Below are positions 54,749 to 62,744 of a DNA stretch of 64,000 bases, in pieces. Where the stretch lies: assembly GCF_004341685.1 (NCBI RefSeq), contig NZ_SMAA01000008.1, positions 1 to 64,000 of the forward strand. Reading direction: 5' to 3'. The notes beneath the pieces were generated by a model, which did no database searches, had not been told where the DNA came from, and was given only the letters and a program-made list of their open reading frames with translations. This DNA is from Pectinatus cerevisiiphilus (GTDB lineage: Bacteria; Bacillota; Negativicutes; Selenomonadales; Selenomonadaceae). The position numbers and the translations under genes are program-made. Position 1 is the stretch's first letter. The number at the start of each line of letters is the position of its first letter.

Positions 54749-54847
54749 TTGACATTTGTTTCAAAATAAGATACTATTAGTCTCATAAAGAGATTAAATT
54801 AATGGCAAAGGTGCCTGGAAAATAGAATTTTCCAGGCTCTTTTTTTT
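54749..54847 (+). promoter_or_regulatory. ygeX operon promoter, GTYTCA operators and leader-terminator (copy 2 of 3)
   Basis: TTGACA at 54749-54754, a 17-base spacer and TACTAT at 54772-54777. GTTTCA (54758-54763) begins 4 bases after the -35 box and GTCTCA (54780-54785) exactly 22 bases later. The leader has GGCAAAGGTGCC (54804-54815). Its last bases begin the left arm of a terminator (54813-54822 with 54828-54837), which ends in a T-run up to 54847. The ygeX ribosome-binding site GGAGGAAG follows directly. Same layout as copies at 48543 and 62589. Confidence 0.85.
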
Positions 54848-54866
54848 AGAGGAGGAAGTTTTATAA

Positions 54867-56063
54867 ATGCAGTTGACAGCATTTGCTAAAGAGAAAAAAA
54901 ACATTAATGGTATTGAGTTTTTGGACAGTGAACATGCCGAAAAAGTTTTGTCCTTTCATAAGTCTTTTCCTATGTATAAGGAAACTCCATTAGTGGAATT
55001 AAAACGAATGGCAAATTTTTTAGGTGTTAAGGATTTTTTTGTAAAAGACGAATCGTATAGATTTGGCCTGAATGCCTTTAAAGTACTTGGCGGTAGTTTT
55101 GCCATTGGCAGTTATATTGCTAAAAAATTGGGAATGGATATAAGTGAACTGCCTTTCAAGAAAATGATATCACCGGAAATACGGGAGAAACTGGGGAAAA
55201 TAACCTTTGTTACAGCTACGGACGGTAACCACGGTAGAGGTGTTGCCTGGACTGCCCGGCAATTAGGGCAAAAAGCTGTGGTATATATGCCTAAAGGAAG
55301 CAGCAAGGAACGTTTTGCTAACATCAAAGCTGAAGGTGCGGATGTAACAATTACAGATTTGAATTACGATGATGCTGTGCGGCTGGCAAATTCGAATGCT
55401 GATAAATATGGCTGGGTCATGGTGCAGGATACATCATGGGAAGGTTATCAGGACATACCTAAATGGATAATACAAGGATATGGGACGATGGCACTAGAAG
55501 CTTATAAGCAATTACCAAAAAAACCTACACATATTTTCATCCAAGCTGGTGTGGGGGCTTTAGCTGGTGCTGTTACAGGTTTTTTTGCTAATGTTTATAA
55601 GGGTGCGGATAAACCAGTTGTCACAATTGTAGAACCTAATACGGCTGCCTGCATTTTTGATACGGCAAAAGCGGCTGACGGAAAGCTGCATTTTGTAGGA
55701 GGCAGCATGAAGACAATGATGGCTGGGCTGGCCTGTGGGGAACCTTGTGATGTGGGCTGGAAAGTATTGGAAAGTTATGCTGATTTTGCTATATCGTGTG
55801 CTGACAGTGTATCGGCAAAGGGCATGAGGGCATTAGGGGCTCCTTTACTTGGTGATCAACGCATTATCTCTGGTGAAAGCGGAGCCGTACCGAGCGGTGC
55901 CGTTATGGAACTTTTATCGAAGCCGCAATATGCAGATTTGTGCAAACAGATCGGCCTTGATAAAAATTCAGTGGTTTTATGTTTTAGCACAGAAGGGGCA
56001 ACTGATCTATGTAATTATCGGGCAATTGTTTGGGATGGTAAGGAAGCAAGCTGCGCCGAATGA
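54867..56063 (+). CDS. ygeX: 2,3-diaminopropionate ammonia-lyase
   Basis: A 398-residue PLP enzyme of fold type II. It splits 2,3-diaminopropionate to pyruvate and two ammonia. The PLP Lys sits in FGLNAFKVLGG (about 69-79), the glycine-rich phosphate loop is represented by TDGNHGRGVAW and the end by FSTEGATDL. The gene family (ygeX/dpaL) recurs next to ygeY and hydA in anaerobic purine-degradation clusters, where it probably acts on a ring-opening product. GGAGGAAG before the ATG. It is the first gene of an operon running through moaA. Confidence 0.92.
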   Translation: MQLTAFAKEKKNINGIEFLDSEHAEKVLSFHKSFPMYKETPLVELKRMANFLGVKDFFVKDESYRFGLNAFKVLGGSFAIGSYIAKKLGMDISELPFKKMISPEIREKLGKITFVTATDGNHGRGVAWTARQLGQKAVVYMPKGSSKERFANIKAEGADVTITDLNYDDAVRLANSNADKYGWVMVQDTSWEGYQDIPKWIIQGYGTMALEAYKQLPKKPTHIFIQAGVGALAGAVTGFFANVYKGADKPVVTIVEPNTAACIFDTAKAADGKLHFVGGSMKTMMAGLACGEPCDVGWKVLESYADFAISCADSVSAKGMRALGAPLLGDQRIISGESGAVPSGAVMELLSKPQYADLCKQIGLDKNSVVLCFSTEGATDLCNYRAIVWDGKEASCAE

Positions 56064-56093
56064 AGATAGATAGAGAATGAAGGAGAAATAATT

Positions 56094-57278
56094 ATGTTGA
56101 AGCAAGAACGTAAAGATGAAGTTATTGATCTGTGCCGTGAACTAATTCAAAATAAAAGTTATTCGGGCGAAGAAGGTAATGTTGCCCAAGTGCTGAAAAC
56201 TTATATGGACAAAGCTGGTTTTGATGATATCCAGACGGATAAATACGGTAATGTGATCGGACATATAAAAGGTAAAGCTAAAGGTCCCAAAATATTATTT
56301 GACGGGCATATGGACACCGTTCCGGTAGAAGATGCAGGTAAATGGCAATATCCACCGTTCGCTGCGGAGATTCATGACAATAGAATTTATGGGCGGGGCG
56401 CTTCTGACATGAAGGGCGCTGTAGCTGCCATGGTTGCTGCCGCAAAATTTTTTACAAAAGATATGGATAGAAATTTTGCCGGTGATATTTATTTTGCAGG
56501 AGTTGTCCATGAAGAGTGTTTTGAAGGGGTCGCTGCCCGAGAAGTAAGTAAGATTGTGCATCCCGATTATGTGGTGATAGGCGAATCCTCAAATTTAAAT
56601 TTAAAAATAGGGCAACGCGGCCGTGCTGAAATTGTTTTGGAATCTTTTGGTAAATCCTGCCATTCGGCCAATCCGGAAAAAGGAATAAATGCTGTATATA
56701 AAATAGACCGGGCGATAGAAGCCTTGCGGCAAATAAAACCATTGCACCATGATGTTTTGGGCGATGGAATATTAGAACTGACGGATATAAAATCTGCACC
56801 TTATCCTGGTGCATCTGTTGTGCCGGATTACTGCCGGGCAACTTATGATAGGCGGTTGCTGACGGGAGAAACCAAAGAATCCGTATTGGAGCCGCTTAAG
56901 CGTGAATTGGCAAAAATTATGCATGAAGATAAGGAAGCAAAGTATAAAATATCTTATGCAGTTGGCGAAGAAAAATGTTATACGGACAATTCCATAAGGG
57001 GAGAACGGTTTTTCCCCGGCTGGCTTTATAAAAAAGAAGATGACTTCGTTAAAAATATTGTTGCAGAATTAAATACAGCTGGTTTTTCACCTGAAATAAC
57101 GCAGTATAATTTCTGTACAAATGGCAGTCATTATGCGGGTGAAGCAGGTATAAAAACGATAGGCATGGGACCATCAAAGGAAAATATAGCGCATACAGTA
57201 AATGAGTATATTGAAATAGAGCAGCTAGTTAAAGTAGTGGGTTGCTATACTGCAATTATGAAGGCACTGTTAAAGTAA
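56094..57278 (+). CDS. ygeY: M20-family peptidase/deacylase (YgeY-type, purine cluster)
   Basis: A 394-residue dizinc amidohydrolase of the M20 family. The metal-binding motifs are FDGHMDTVPV (about 64-73), GRGASDMKGAVAAM (about 100), HEECFEG (about 140) and a late His in NGSHYAGE. It belongs to the YgeY group tied to selenium- and molybdenum-dependent purine catabolism, and its order, ygeX-ygeY-hydA, is as in E. coli. It may hydrolyse a carbamoyl or acyl intermediate of the pathway. The exact substrate is not fixed. AAGGAG precedes the ATG. Confidence 0.88.
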   Translation: MLKQERKDEVIDLCRELIQNKSYSGEEGNVAQVLKTYMDKAGFDDIQTDKYGNVIGHIKGKAKGPKILFDGHMDTVPVEDAGKWQYPPFAAEIHDNRIYGRGASDMKGAVAAMVAAAKFFTKDMDRNFAGDIYFAGVVHEECFEGVAAREVSKIVHPDYVVIGESSNLNLKIGQRGRAEIVLESFGKSCHSANPEKGINAVYKIDRAIEALRQIKPLHHDVLGDGILELTDIKSAPYPGASVVPDYCRATYDRRLLTGETKESVLEPLKRELAKIMHEDKEAKYKISYAVGEEKCYTDNSIRGERFFPGWLYKKEDDFVKNIVAELNTAGFSPEITQYNFCTNGSHYAGEAGIKTIGMGPSKENIAHTVNEYIEIEQLVKVVGCYTAIMKALLK

Positions 57279-57308
57279 GCAGAAAATTTTTCGGGGCGGG
57301 GTTGTGTG

Positions 57309-58679
57309 ATGAAAATCGTTATTCAAAATGGAACTATTGTGACCGACCATGATATTTATAAAGCGGATATTTTGGTAGAAAAAGGAAAGATAGCTGCTAT
57401 TGGCAATAATTTTACTGGAGAGCAAATAAAAAAAATAGATGCTGCCGGTAAATATGTGATGCCGGGCGCAGTGGATGTGCACACCCATATAGATTTACAG
57501 GCGGGCAGTTACCATACGAGCGATAACTTTTTCACGGGAACCCGTGCTGCTCTTTGTGGAGGAACAACTACAATTGTCGAGCATCTTGCATTTGGTCCGA
57601 AAAACTGTCCTTTGCAATATCAAATAGATAAGTATAAGGTCGCAGCAAAAGATAATGCTGTTAGTGATTATGGGCTGCATGGCGTTATTCAGCATGTCGA
57701 TGCGGATGTTCTGCGTGATATGGGGAAGATCGTGGCTAAAGGGATTCCCAGTTTTAAGATATATATGACATATGATTTTGCGCTTACTGATGCCGAAATT
57801 TTACGTGTCTTAAAAAGGGGCAGAGAACTTCATGCAGTGGTTGCGGTGCATTGCGAAAACGATTCAATCATAAATTATTTGCGCAGTAAATTTGTTGCAG
57901 AAAATAAGAAAACTCCATATTACCATGCTTTAAGCAGACCTGCCGAATGTGAAGCAGAAGCTGTTGCCCGTGTATTACGTCTTGCCCATATGGCAGGTGA
58001 TGCGCCTATTTATATAGTGCATTTATCTACTGCCAGAGGATTGGCTGCGGTTAGAGCTGCACGGGCAGAAGGACAAAAGAATATTTATGCGGAAACTTGT
58101 CCGCAATATCTGCTTTTAGATGAGAAGTGTTATAACAAAAATGATGGCATAAAATACATTATGTCACCACCCTTGCGCAGCGCAGCAGATCAGACAGCTT
58201 TGTGGGCAGGGTTAGCTGACGGCAGCATCAATACTGTGGCAACGGATCATTGCCCATTTAGTACGGCTGATAAACTGCATGGCAAAGATGATTTTTCTCA
58301 ATGTCCTAATGGTGCACCAGGTATTGAAGAAAGAGTTATGGCTATGTTTTCGGCTGGTGTTGTAGAAAAGAAAATGACATTAAACAAATTTGTAGAAACG
58401 TTATGCACAAGCCCAGCCTGCATTTATGGGTTATATCCGCGCAAAGGGGTACTGTTGCCTGGCAGTGATGCCGATATAATGATTATTGATGGAGCAGGCG
58501 AAGAATACTTTCATATAGATAATTTACATGGGTTGGCCGATTATTCCCTTTATGAAGGAAAAAAGGTAAAGGGCAGGATGGATACTGTCATAAGACGCGG
58601 TGAAATAGTATATACAGACGGTAAGTTTCTGGGACGGAAGGGAACAGGGTTATTTATTGAAAGAAGGATAGGCCTATGA
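57309..58679 (+). CDS. hydA: dihydropyrimidinase/hydantoinase (HydA-type)
   Basis: A 456-residue cyclic amidohydrolase with the urease-like TIM barrel. The zinc His pair is in AVDVHTHIDLQA (residues about 57-68), the carboxylated Lys in SFKIYMTYDF (about 152) and others in AVHCEND and IVHLSTARG. It opens cyclic ureides such as hydantoins or dihydropyrimidines. In the ygeX-ygeY-hydA cluster it is thought to act on purine breakdown intermediates. GTG at 57306 and ATG at 57309 are adjacent; GGGGCGGGG precedes them and I chose the ATG. Its stop overlaps the next gene (ATGA). Confidence 0.9.
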   Translation: MKIVIQNGTIVTDHDIYKADILVEKGKIAAIGNNFTGEQIKKIDAAGKYVMPGAVDVHTHIDLQAGSYHTSDNFFTGTRAALCGGTTTIVEHLAFGPKNCPLQYQIDKYKVAAKDNAVSDYGLHGVIQHVDADVLRDMGKIVAKGIPSFKIYMTYDFALTDAEILRVLKRGRELHAVVAVHCENDSIINYLRSKFVAENKKTPYYHALSRPAECEAEAVARVLRLAHMAGDAPIYIVHLSTARGLAAVRAARAEGQKNIYAETCPQYLLLDEKCYNKNDGIKYIMSPPLRSAADQTALWAGLADGSINTVATDHCPFSTADKLHGKDDFSQCPNGAPGIEERVMAMFSAGVVEKKMTLNKFVETLCTSPACIYGLYPRKGVLLPGSDADIMIIDGAGEEYFHIDNLHGLADYSLYEGKKVKGRMDTVIRRGEIVYTDGKFLGRKGTGLFIERRIGL

Positions 58680-60265
58680 TAACGATATTGACAAATCTCA
58701 AAATTTTCGATGGCAGTGGTACAAAGCCATTTTATGGAAATATTCTTATAGAAAATGATAAGATAGAAAAAGTAGGCAGCTTTCTTGCCAAAAATGCTGA
58801 TGAAGTAATAGATGGGACGGGTTTATGTGCTGCTCCTGGTTTTATAGATACGCATAGCCATAGTGATTTAAACGTGCTGACAAAGCCGCAGTTGCTGCCT
58901 AAAATAATGCAGGGGATAACAACCGAAGTGTTGGGACAGGACGGTGTATCCATGGCGCCTTTACCACTAAAATACATAGATCCATGGCGAAAAAACCTGG
59001 CAGGACTTGATGGTGACAGCAATGAAGTAGACTGGCAGTATGAAACCACGGCAAATTATTTAAAGATGATAGAAAAAGCCCAACCTTCTATTAATGAATG
59101 TTATCTTGTACCACATGGCAATGTGCGCATGGAAGCGATGGGGCTTGTCAATAAAGCTGCTGACGCTGAAGAAATGCAAAAGATGAAAAGTGTTTTACGG
59201 CGTGAACTTGAAGCCGGTGCGTATGGTATGTCTACTGGTTTGATTTATATGCCGTGTGCTTATGCACCAACTGAAGAATTGATTGAGCTTTGTAAGGTAG
59301 TCGCCGAATATGACGGTGTTTTTGTCGTCCATCAGCGAAGTGAAGCAGATACTATCATAGATTCAATGAAAGAAATAATAGAAGTAGGCAGAAAGTCTAA
59401 GGTAAAAGTCCATTTTTCCCATTTTAAGGTATGTGGCAAGAAAAACTGGCATTATATAGATGCGATGGTGGATTTGTTGGATAAAGCAGAAGCCGAAGGC
59501 ATAAGAGTTTCTTTTGACCAGTATCCGTATGTAGCCGGAAGTACTATGCTGGGAGTTATTTTGCCACCGTGGGTACATGACGGTGGGACAAATAAAGTGT
59601 TGGAACGTTTGCAGGATAAGTCGGCACGGCAGAGAATGATTCATGATATAGAAAAAGGTATAGATGGTTGGGATAATTTCGTTGATTTTGCTGGCATGGA
59701 TAATATCTATATTACAAGTGTCAAATCAGATAAAAATAAAGATGCTGTAGGACTATCTTTGACTAAGTTAGCAAAATTGCGGCATAAAAATGTTTATGAT
59801 GCGGTTTTTGATCTTTTATATGAAGAAGAAAATGCTGTCGGTATGGTAGATTTTTATGGTACAGAAGATCATGTAAAATTGTTTATGCAGCGGCCTGAAA
59901 TGAATGTGTGCACTGATGGTCTCTTAGGTGGTAAACCGCATCCACGGGTATTTGGCGCTTTTCCGCGCGTGTTGGGAAAATATGCGCGCGAAGAAAAAGT
60001 TTTATCAATGGAGCAGGCAGTATATAAAATGACAAAAAAACCGGCTGCTGCTTTGGGCATAAAAAACAGGGGCGAACTTAAAGGCGGCTTTTTTGCCGAT
60101 ATTGTTATCTTCGATGAAGACCATATTATTGATAAGGGGACATTTATCGAACCTGCACAATACCCGGCAGGTATCAAATATGTCTTTGTAAACGGACAAA
60201 AAATGCTCGAAAAAGGGAAATACATCATGGAACAGGAACGCTGCGGCAAAGTATTGTATAAGTAA
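58676..60265 (+). CDS. amidohydrolase of the N-acyl-D-amino-acid deacylase family
   Basis: A 529-residue member of the D-aminoacylase/N-acyl-D-glutamate deacylase group. The metal site begins PGFIDTHSHSDLN (about 54-66), and GAYGMSTGLIYMP, VHFSHFKVCG and the C-terminal FADIVIFDE region are family features. It overlaps hydA (ATGA), so it belongs to the same operon. Such paralogues are commonly found in purine and D-amino acid clusters; the substrate may be an N-acyl or N-carbamoyl intermediate. Length is typical. No clear sign that it is specific for D-amino acids. Confidence 0.85.
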   Translation: MITILTNLKIFDGSGTKPFYGNILIENDKIEKVGSFLAKNADEVIDGTGLCAAPGFIDTHSHSDLNVLTKPQLLPKIMQGITTEVLGQDGVSMAPLPLKYIDPWRKNLAGLDGDSNEVDWQYETTANYLKMIEKAQPSINECYLVPHGNVRMEAMGLVNKAADAEEMQKMKSVLRRELEAGAYGMSTGLIYMPCAYAPTEELIELCKVVAEYDGVFVVHQRSEADTIIDSMKEIIEVGRKSKVKVHFSHFKVCGKKNWHYIDAMVDLLDKAEAEGIRVSFDQYPYVAGSTMLGVILPPWVHDGGTNKVLERLQDKSARQRMIHDIEKGIDGWDNFVDFAGMDNIYITSVKSDKNKDAVGLSLTKLAKLRHKNVYDAVFDLLYEEENAVGMVDFYGTEDHVKLFMQRPEMNVCTDGLLGGKPHPRVFGAFPRVLGKYAREEKVLSMEQAVYKMTKKPAAALGIKNRGELKGGFFADIVIFDEDHIIDKGTFIEPAQYPAGIKYVFVNGQKMLEKGKYIMEQERCGKVLYK

Positions 60266-60286
60266 TCTATACCTGTTTGGTGTGTT

Positions 60287-61516
60287 ATGGTGAGGCTTAT
60301 GAAATATCATAAATATATAGAAAAAGGACCCATGCCTTCACGTCAGTCAATGCGTGAATTATTGCGAAAGGCAGTCAGCTTTAACTGCTCAATAGAAGAA
60401 GTAGATTTACTGGATTCGTTGGACAGGGTTACTGCACAAGACATAAAGACTAAACGGGAATTGCCGAACCTGCCAACGGGGAAAATGGACGGGATAGGCG
60501 TCAAGGCAAAAGATTTTGCAGCAGGTATACCTGATACCCATTCATGGCGGGAAGGCTGCGAATATGTCTTTGTTAATACAGGTTGTAGCATCATACCACC
60601 ATATGATACCTTGATAATGATTGAAGATGTTGACTTTTCTAAAGGTCATTTGATTATAAAAAAATTGCCGAAGGCTGGACAGCTGGTAGACCTTCCGGGC
60701 AGTACCATTCGACGGGATGAGATACTGCTGCCGCGTTGTACACGCATAACACCGCCCTTGATGGGGCTTTTGGCTGCCGGCGGTATAAAAAAAATACCAG
60801 TGTTTGTTAAGCCTAAGGTCGCCTTTATACCTACCGGAGATGAGTTGTCTCCATGGCAGGAGGAGACGCTGCCGCCTGGTAAAAATGCTGAATCAAACAG
60901 TGTAATGGTATATGGATTTTTACAGAAATATCAAGCAAAGCCGTTAATACTGCCGATCGTTTCTGATGATAGGGAAGCTTTAAAAAAAGCTTTGCAGACA
61001 GCGGCGCAGAAAGCTGATATTATTATTATTAATGCGGGTTCATCAAAGGGAACAAAAGATTTTACGCTGGAAATTTTGGAAGATGAAGGCAATATACTTG
61101 TTTATGAATTGGGTTGCCGTCCCGGTAAGCATTCCAGTTTTTCTTTTTTTCGGGGAAAACCAGTTTTAGGTATGGCTGGGCCGCCTAATGGCGCTGAACT
61201 TGCTGCAAGGTTTTATCTGAGTGAATTAATTGACATCTACTATGGACAGAAAGAAAAAATTGTAGCAAGTATCACGGTCAATGCTGATTTTTCTTTTCAG
61301 CCGACAGGAAAGGCCGATTTTTGTATACAGGCGCATGTCTATAAAAAAAATAATGAGTATTATGCTGAATTGCTAAATGCCAAAACAGTAACACGTCCGT
61401 ATTTGTTGCAGAAGTGCAATTCTTTTATATATTTACCGGCAGGGCAAAGAATAGACGCAGGTGAAAAAGTAGAGGCTGAATTGTTGGAGGGCAGAGAAAC
61501 AATTGACTGGCGATGA
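60287..61516 (+). CDS. molybdopterin molybdotransferase-like protein (MoeA family)
   Basis: A 409-residue MoeA paralogue involved in inserting molybdenum into molybdopterin. Conserved parts are NLPTGKMDGIGVKAKDF (about 60-75), FIPTGDELS (about 182), NAGSSKGTKDFT (about 245), where classical MoeA reads GGVSVGDYD, and GMAGPPNGA. The variant core suggests one of the secondary MoeA types found beside molybdenum hydroxylase genes. Two starts, 60287 and 60299, are possible with only weak ribosome-binding sites. It supports cofactor supply for the hydroxylase expected beyond the right edge. Confidence 0.82.
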   Translation: MVRLMKYHKYIEKGPMPSRQSMRELLRKAVSFNCSIEEVDLLDSLDRVTAQDIKTKRELPNLPTGKMDGIGVKAKDFAAGIPDTHSWREGCEYVFVNTGCSIIPPYDTLIMIEDVDFSKGHLIIKKLPKAGQLVDLPGSTIRRDEILLPRCTRITPPLMGLLAAGGIKKIPVFVKPKVAFIPTGDELSPWQEETLPPGKNAESNSVMVYGFLQKYQAKPLILPIVSDDREALKKALQTAAQKADIIIINAGSSKGTKDFTLEILEDEGNILVYELGCRPGKHSSFSFFRGKPVLGMAGPPNGAELAARFYLSELIDIYYGQKEKIVASITVNADFSFQPTGKADFCIQAHVYKKNNEYYAELLNAKTVTRPYLLQKCNSFIYLPAGQRIDAGEKVEAELLEGRETIDWR

Positions 61517-61538
61517 CTTTTGGTAAAGGATGTTTTAT

Positions 61539-62498
61539 ATGCTGGATAAATGGGGACGCAGTATAGATTATCTGCGTGTTTCCTTAACAAATAAATGTAA
61601 TATGCGCTGCCTGTATTGCCGACCGGCAAGTGGGGATAAAACAGTATTGCAGACAGCAAAGCCCGAGGAGCTTTTGTACCTGCTTTCCATTTTTATCGAA
61701 GCTGGCATAAAAAAAATTAGACTGACAGGCGGAGAACCGCTCCTTTTTCCTGGAATAATTGATTTCATAAAACATATCGCTATTTTGCCGAAGCTTGAAA
61801 AGATTGCCATGACGACAAACGGTATTTTATTGCAGCAATATAGTGAATCCCTTATAAAAAGTGGTTTGGGTAGTATCAATGTGAGTATAGATGCGCTGAC
61901 GCCAAGTGTTTTTGCAGCAATAACACGCGGTGCTGATATTAATAAAGTCATTGCGGGAATTAATTCCGTATGTAAATACATTCCTGTAAAAGTAAATAGT
62001 GTTATCATAAAAGGACTTAATGAACAGGAAATAATTCCGTTGGTTGACTTTTCGCGTGAATATAATATAGCAGTGCGTTTTATTGAATTGATGCCATTTT
62101 CCCAGACAAAAACTTATGAGGGGATTTCTGAAGCGCAGATAAAGGCAGTCATATCATCCAAATATGGTAAGCTGTATGCTGAAAAAGATGATGCAAGTAC
62201 AGCCCATTACTATAGTTTTGCCGATAAGCGTGGTAAAGTCGGTTTTATATCAGCGATGTCGCATAAATTTTGCAGCAGTTGCAACCGTATTCGCCTTATG
62301 GCAGACGGAAGTCTGCGGCCGTGCCTATATTCTGATGCAGAATATAATTTAAAAGATATGCTGGAAAAAAATTATCCTAGAGAGAAAATAGCGGCAGCAG
62401 TTAAAGAAATTATTTACGAAAAACCTGCGCAGCATGCAATGCAAAAGAAAATCTTTTTTAATGTTAAACATAAATTTATGTCGGAAATTGGCGGCTAA
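61539..62498 (+). CDS. moaA: GTP 3',8-cyclase MoaA
   Basis: A 319-residue radical SAM enzyme for the first step of molybdenum cofactor biosynthesis. The N-terminal cluster motif CNMRCLYC (about 20-27) binds the SAM-cleaving [4Fe-4S]. The C-terminal cluster has CSSCNRIRLM and CLYS near residues 250-268, and the protein ends in GG, as MoaA should. RLTGGEPLL is the GGEP motif. AAGGA before ATG 61539 is preferred over an ATG nine bases earlier. It comes right after a MoeA paralogue in the same transcript. Confidence 0.95.
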   Translation: MLDKWGRSIDYLRVSLTNKCNMRCLYCRPASGDKTVLQTAKPEELLYLLSIFIEAGIKKIRLTGGEPLLFPGIIDFIKHIAILPKLEKIAMTTNGILLQQYSESLIKSGLGSINVSIDALTPSVFAAITRGADINKVIAGINSVCKYIPVKVNSVIIKGLNEQEIIPLVDFSREYNIAVRFIELMPFSQTKTYEGISEAQIKAVISSKYGKLYAEKDDASTAHYYSFADKRGKVGFISAMSHKFCSSCNRIRLMADGSLRPCLYSDAEYNLKDMLEKNYPREKIAAAVKEIIYEKPAQHAMQKKIFFNVKHKFMSEIGG

Positions 62499-62588
62499 CA
62501 GGGGTGTTTTTAGTAAAAGGGAAATTTCCCTGTGGTTGGCGGTTTAGGAGGGCGTTGAATAAATTTTGTGTGTAATTTATTTTACAGA

Positions 62589-62693
62589 TTGACAATTGTC
62601 TCAAAATGAGCTATGATATGTCTCATAATATATAAAAAATAGGCAATGGAGCCTGCGGACAGCTTTATTTAAGCTTGTCTGCAGGCTCTTTTT
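62589..62693 (+). promoter_or_regulatory. xanthine permease promoter, GTCTCA operators and leader-terminator (copy 3 of 3)
   Basis: TTGACA at 62589-62594, a 17-base spacer and TATGAT at 62612-62617. GTCTCA (62598-62603) starts 4 bases after the -35 box, inside a near palindrome TGTCTCAAAATGAG, with another GTCTCA (62620-62625) exactly 22 bases on. The leader carries GGCAATGGAGCC (62642-62653), continuous with the left arm of a long terminator (62649-62665 with 62671-62688, with one bulge) and a T-run. The permease ribosome-binding site (TGGAGGG) lies 38 bases beyond. Confidence 0.85.
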
Positions 62694-62744
62694 GTTTGAG
62701 TTTGAGAATTATTTGGTCTATGCATTAATTTGGAGGGAATAGAA

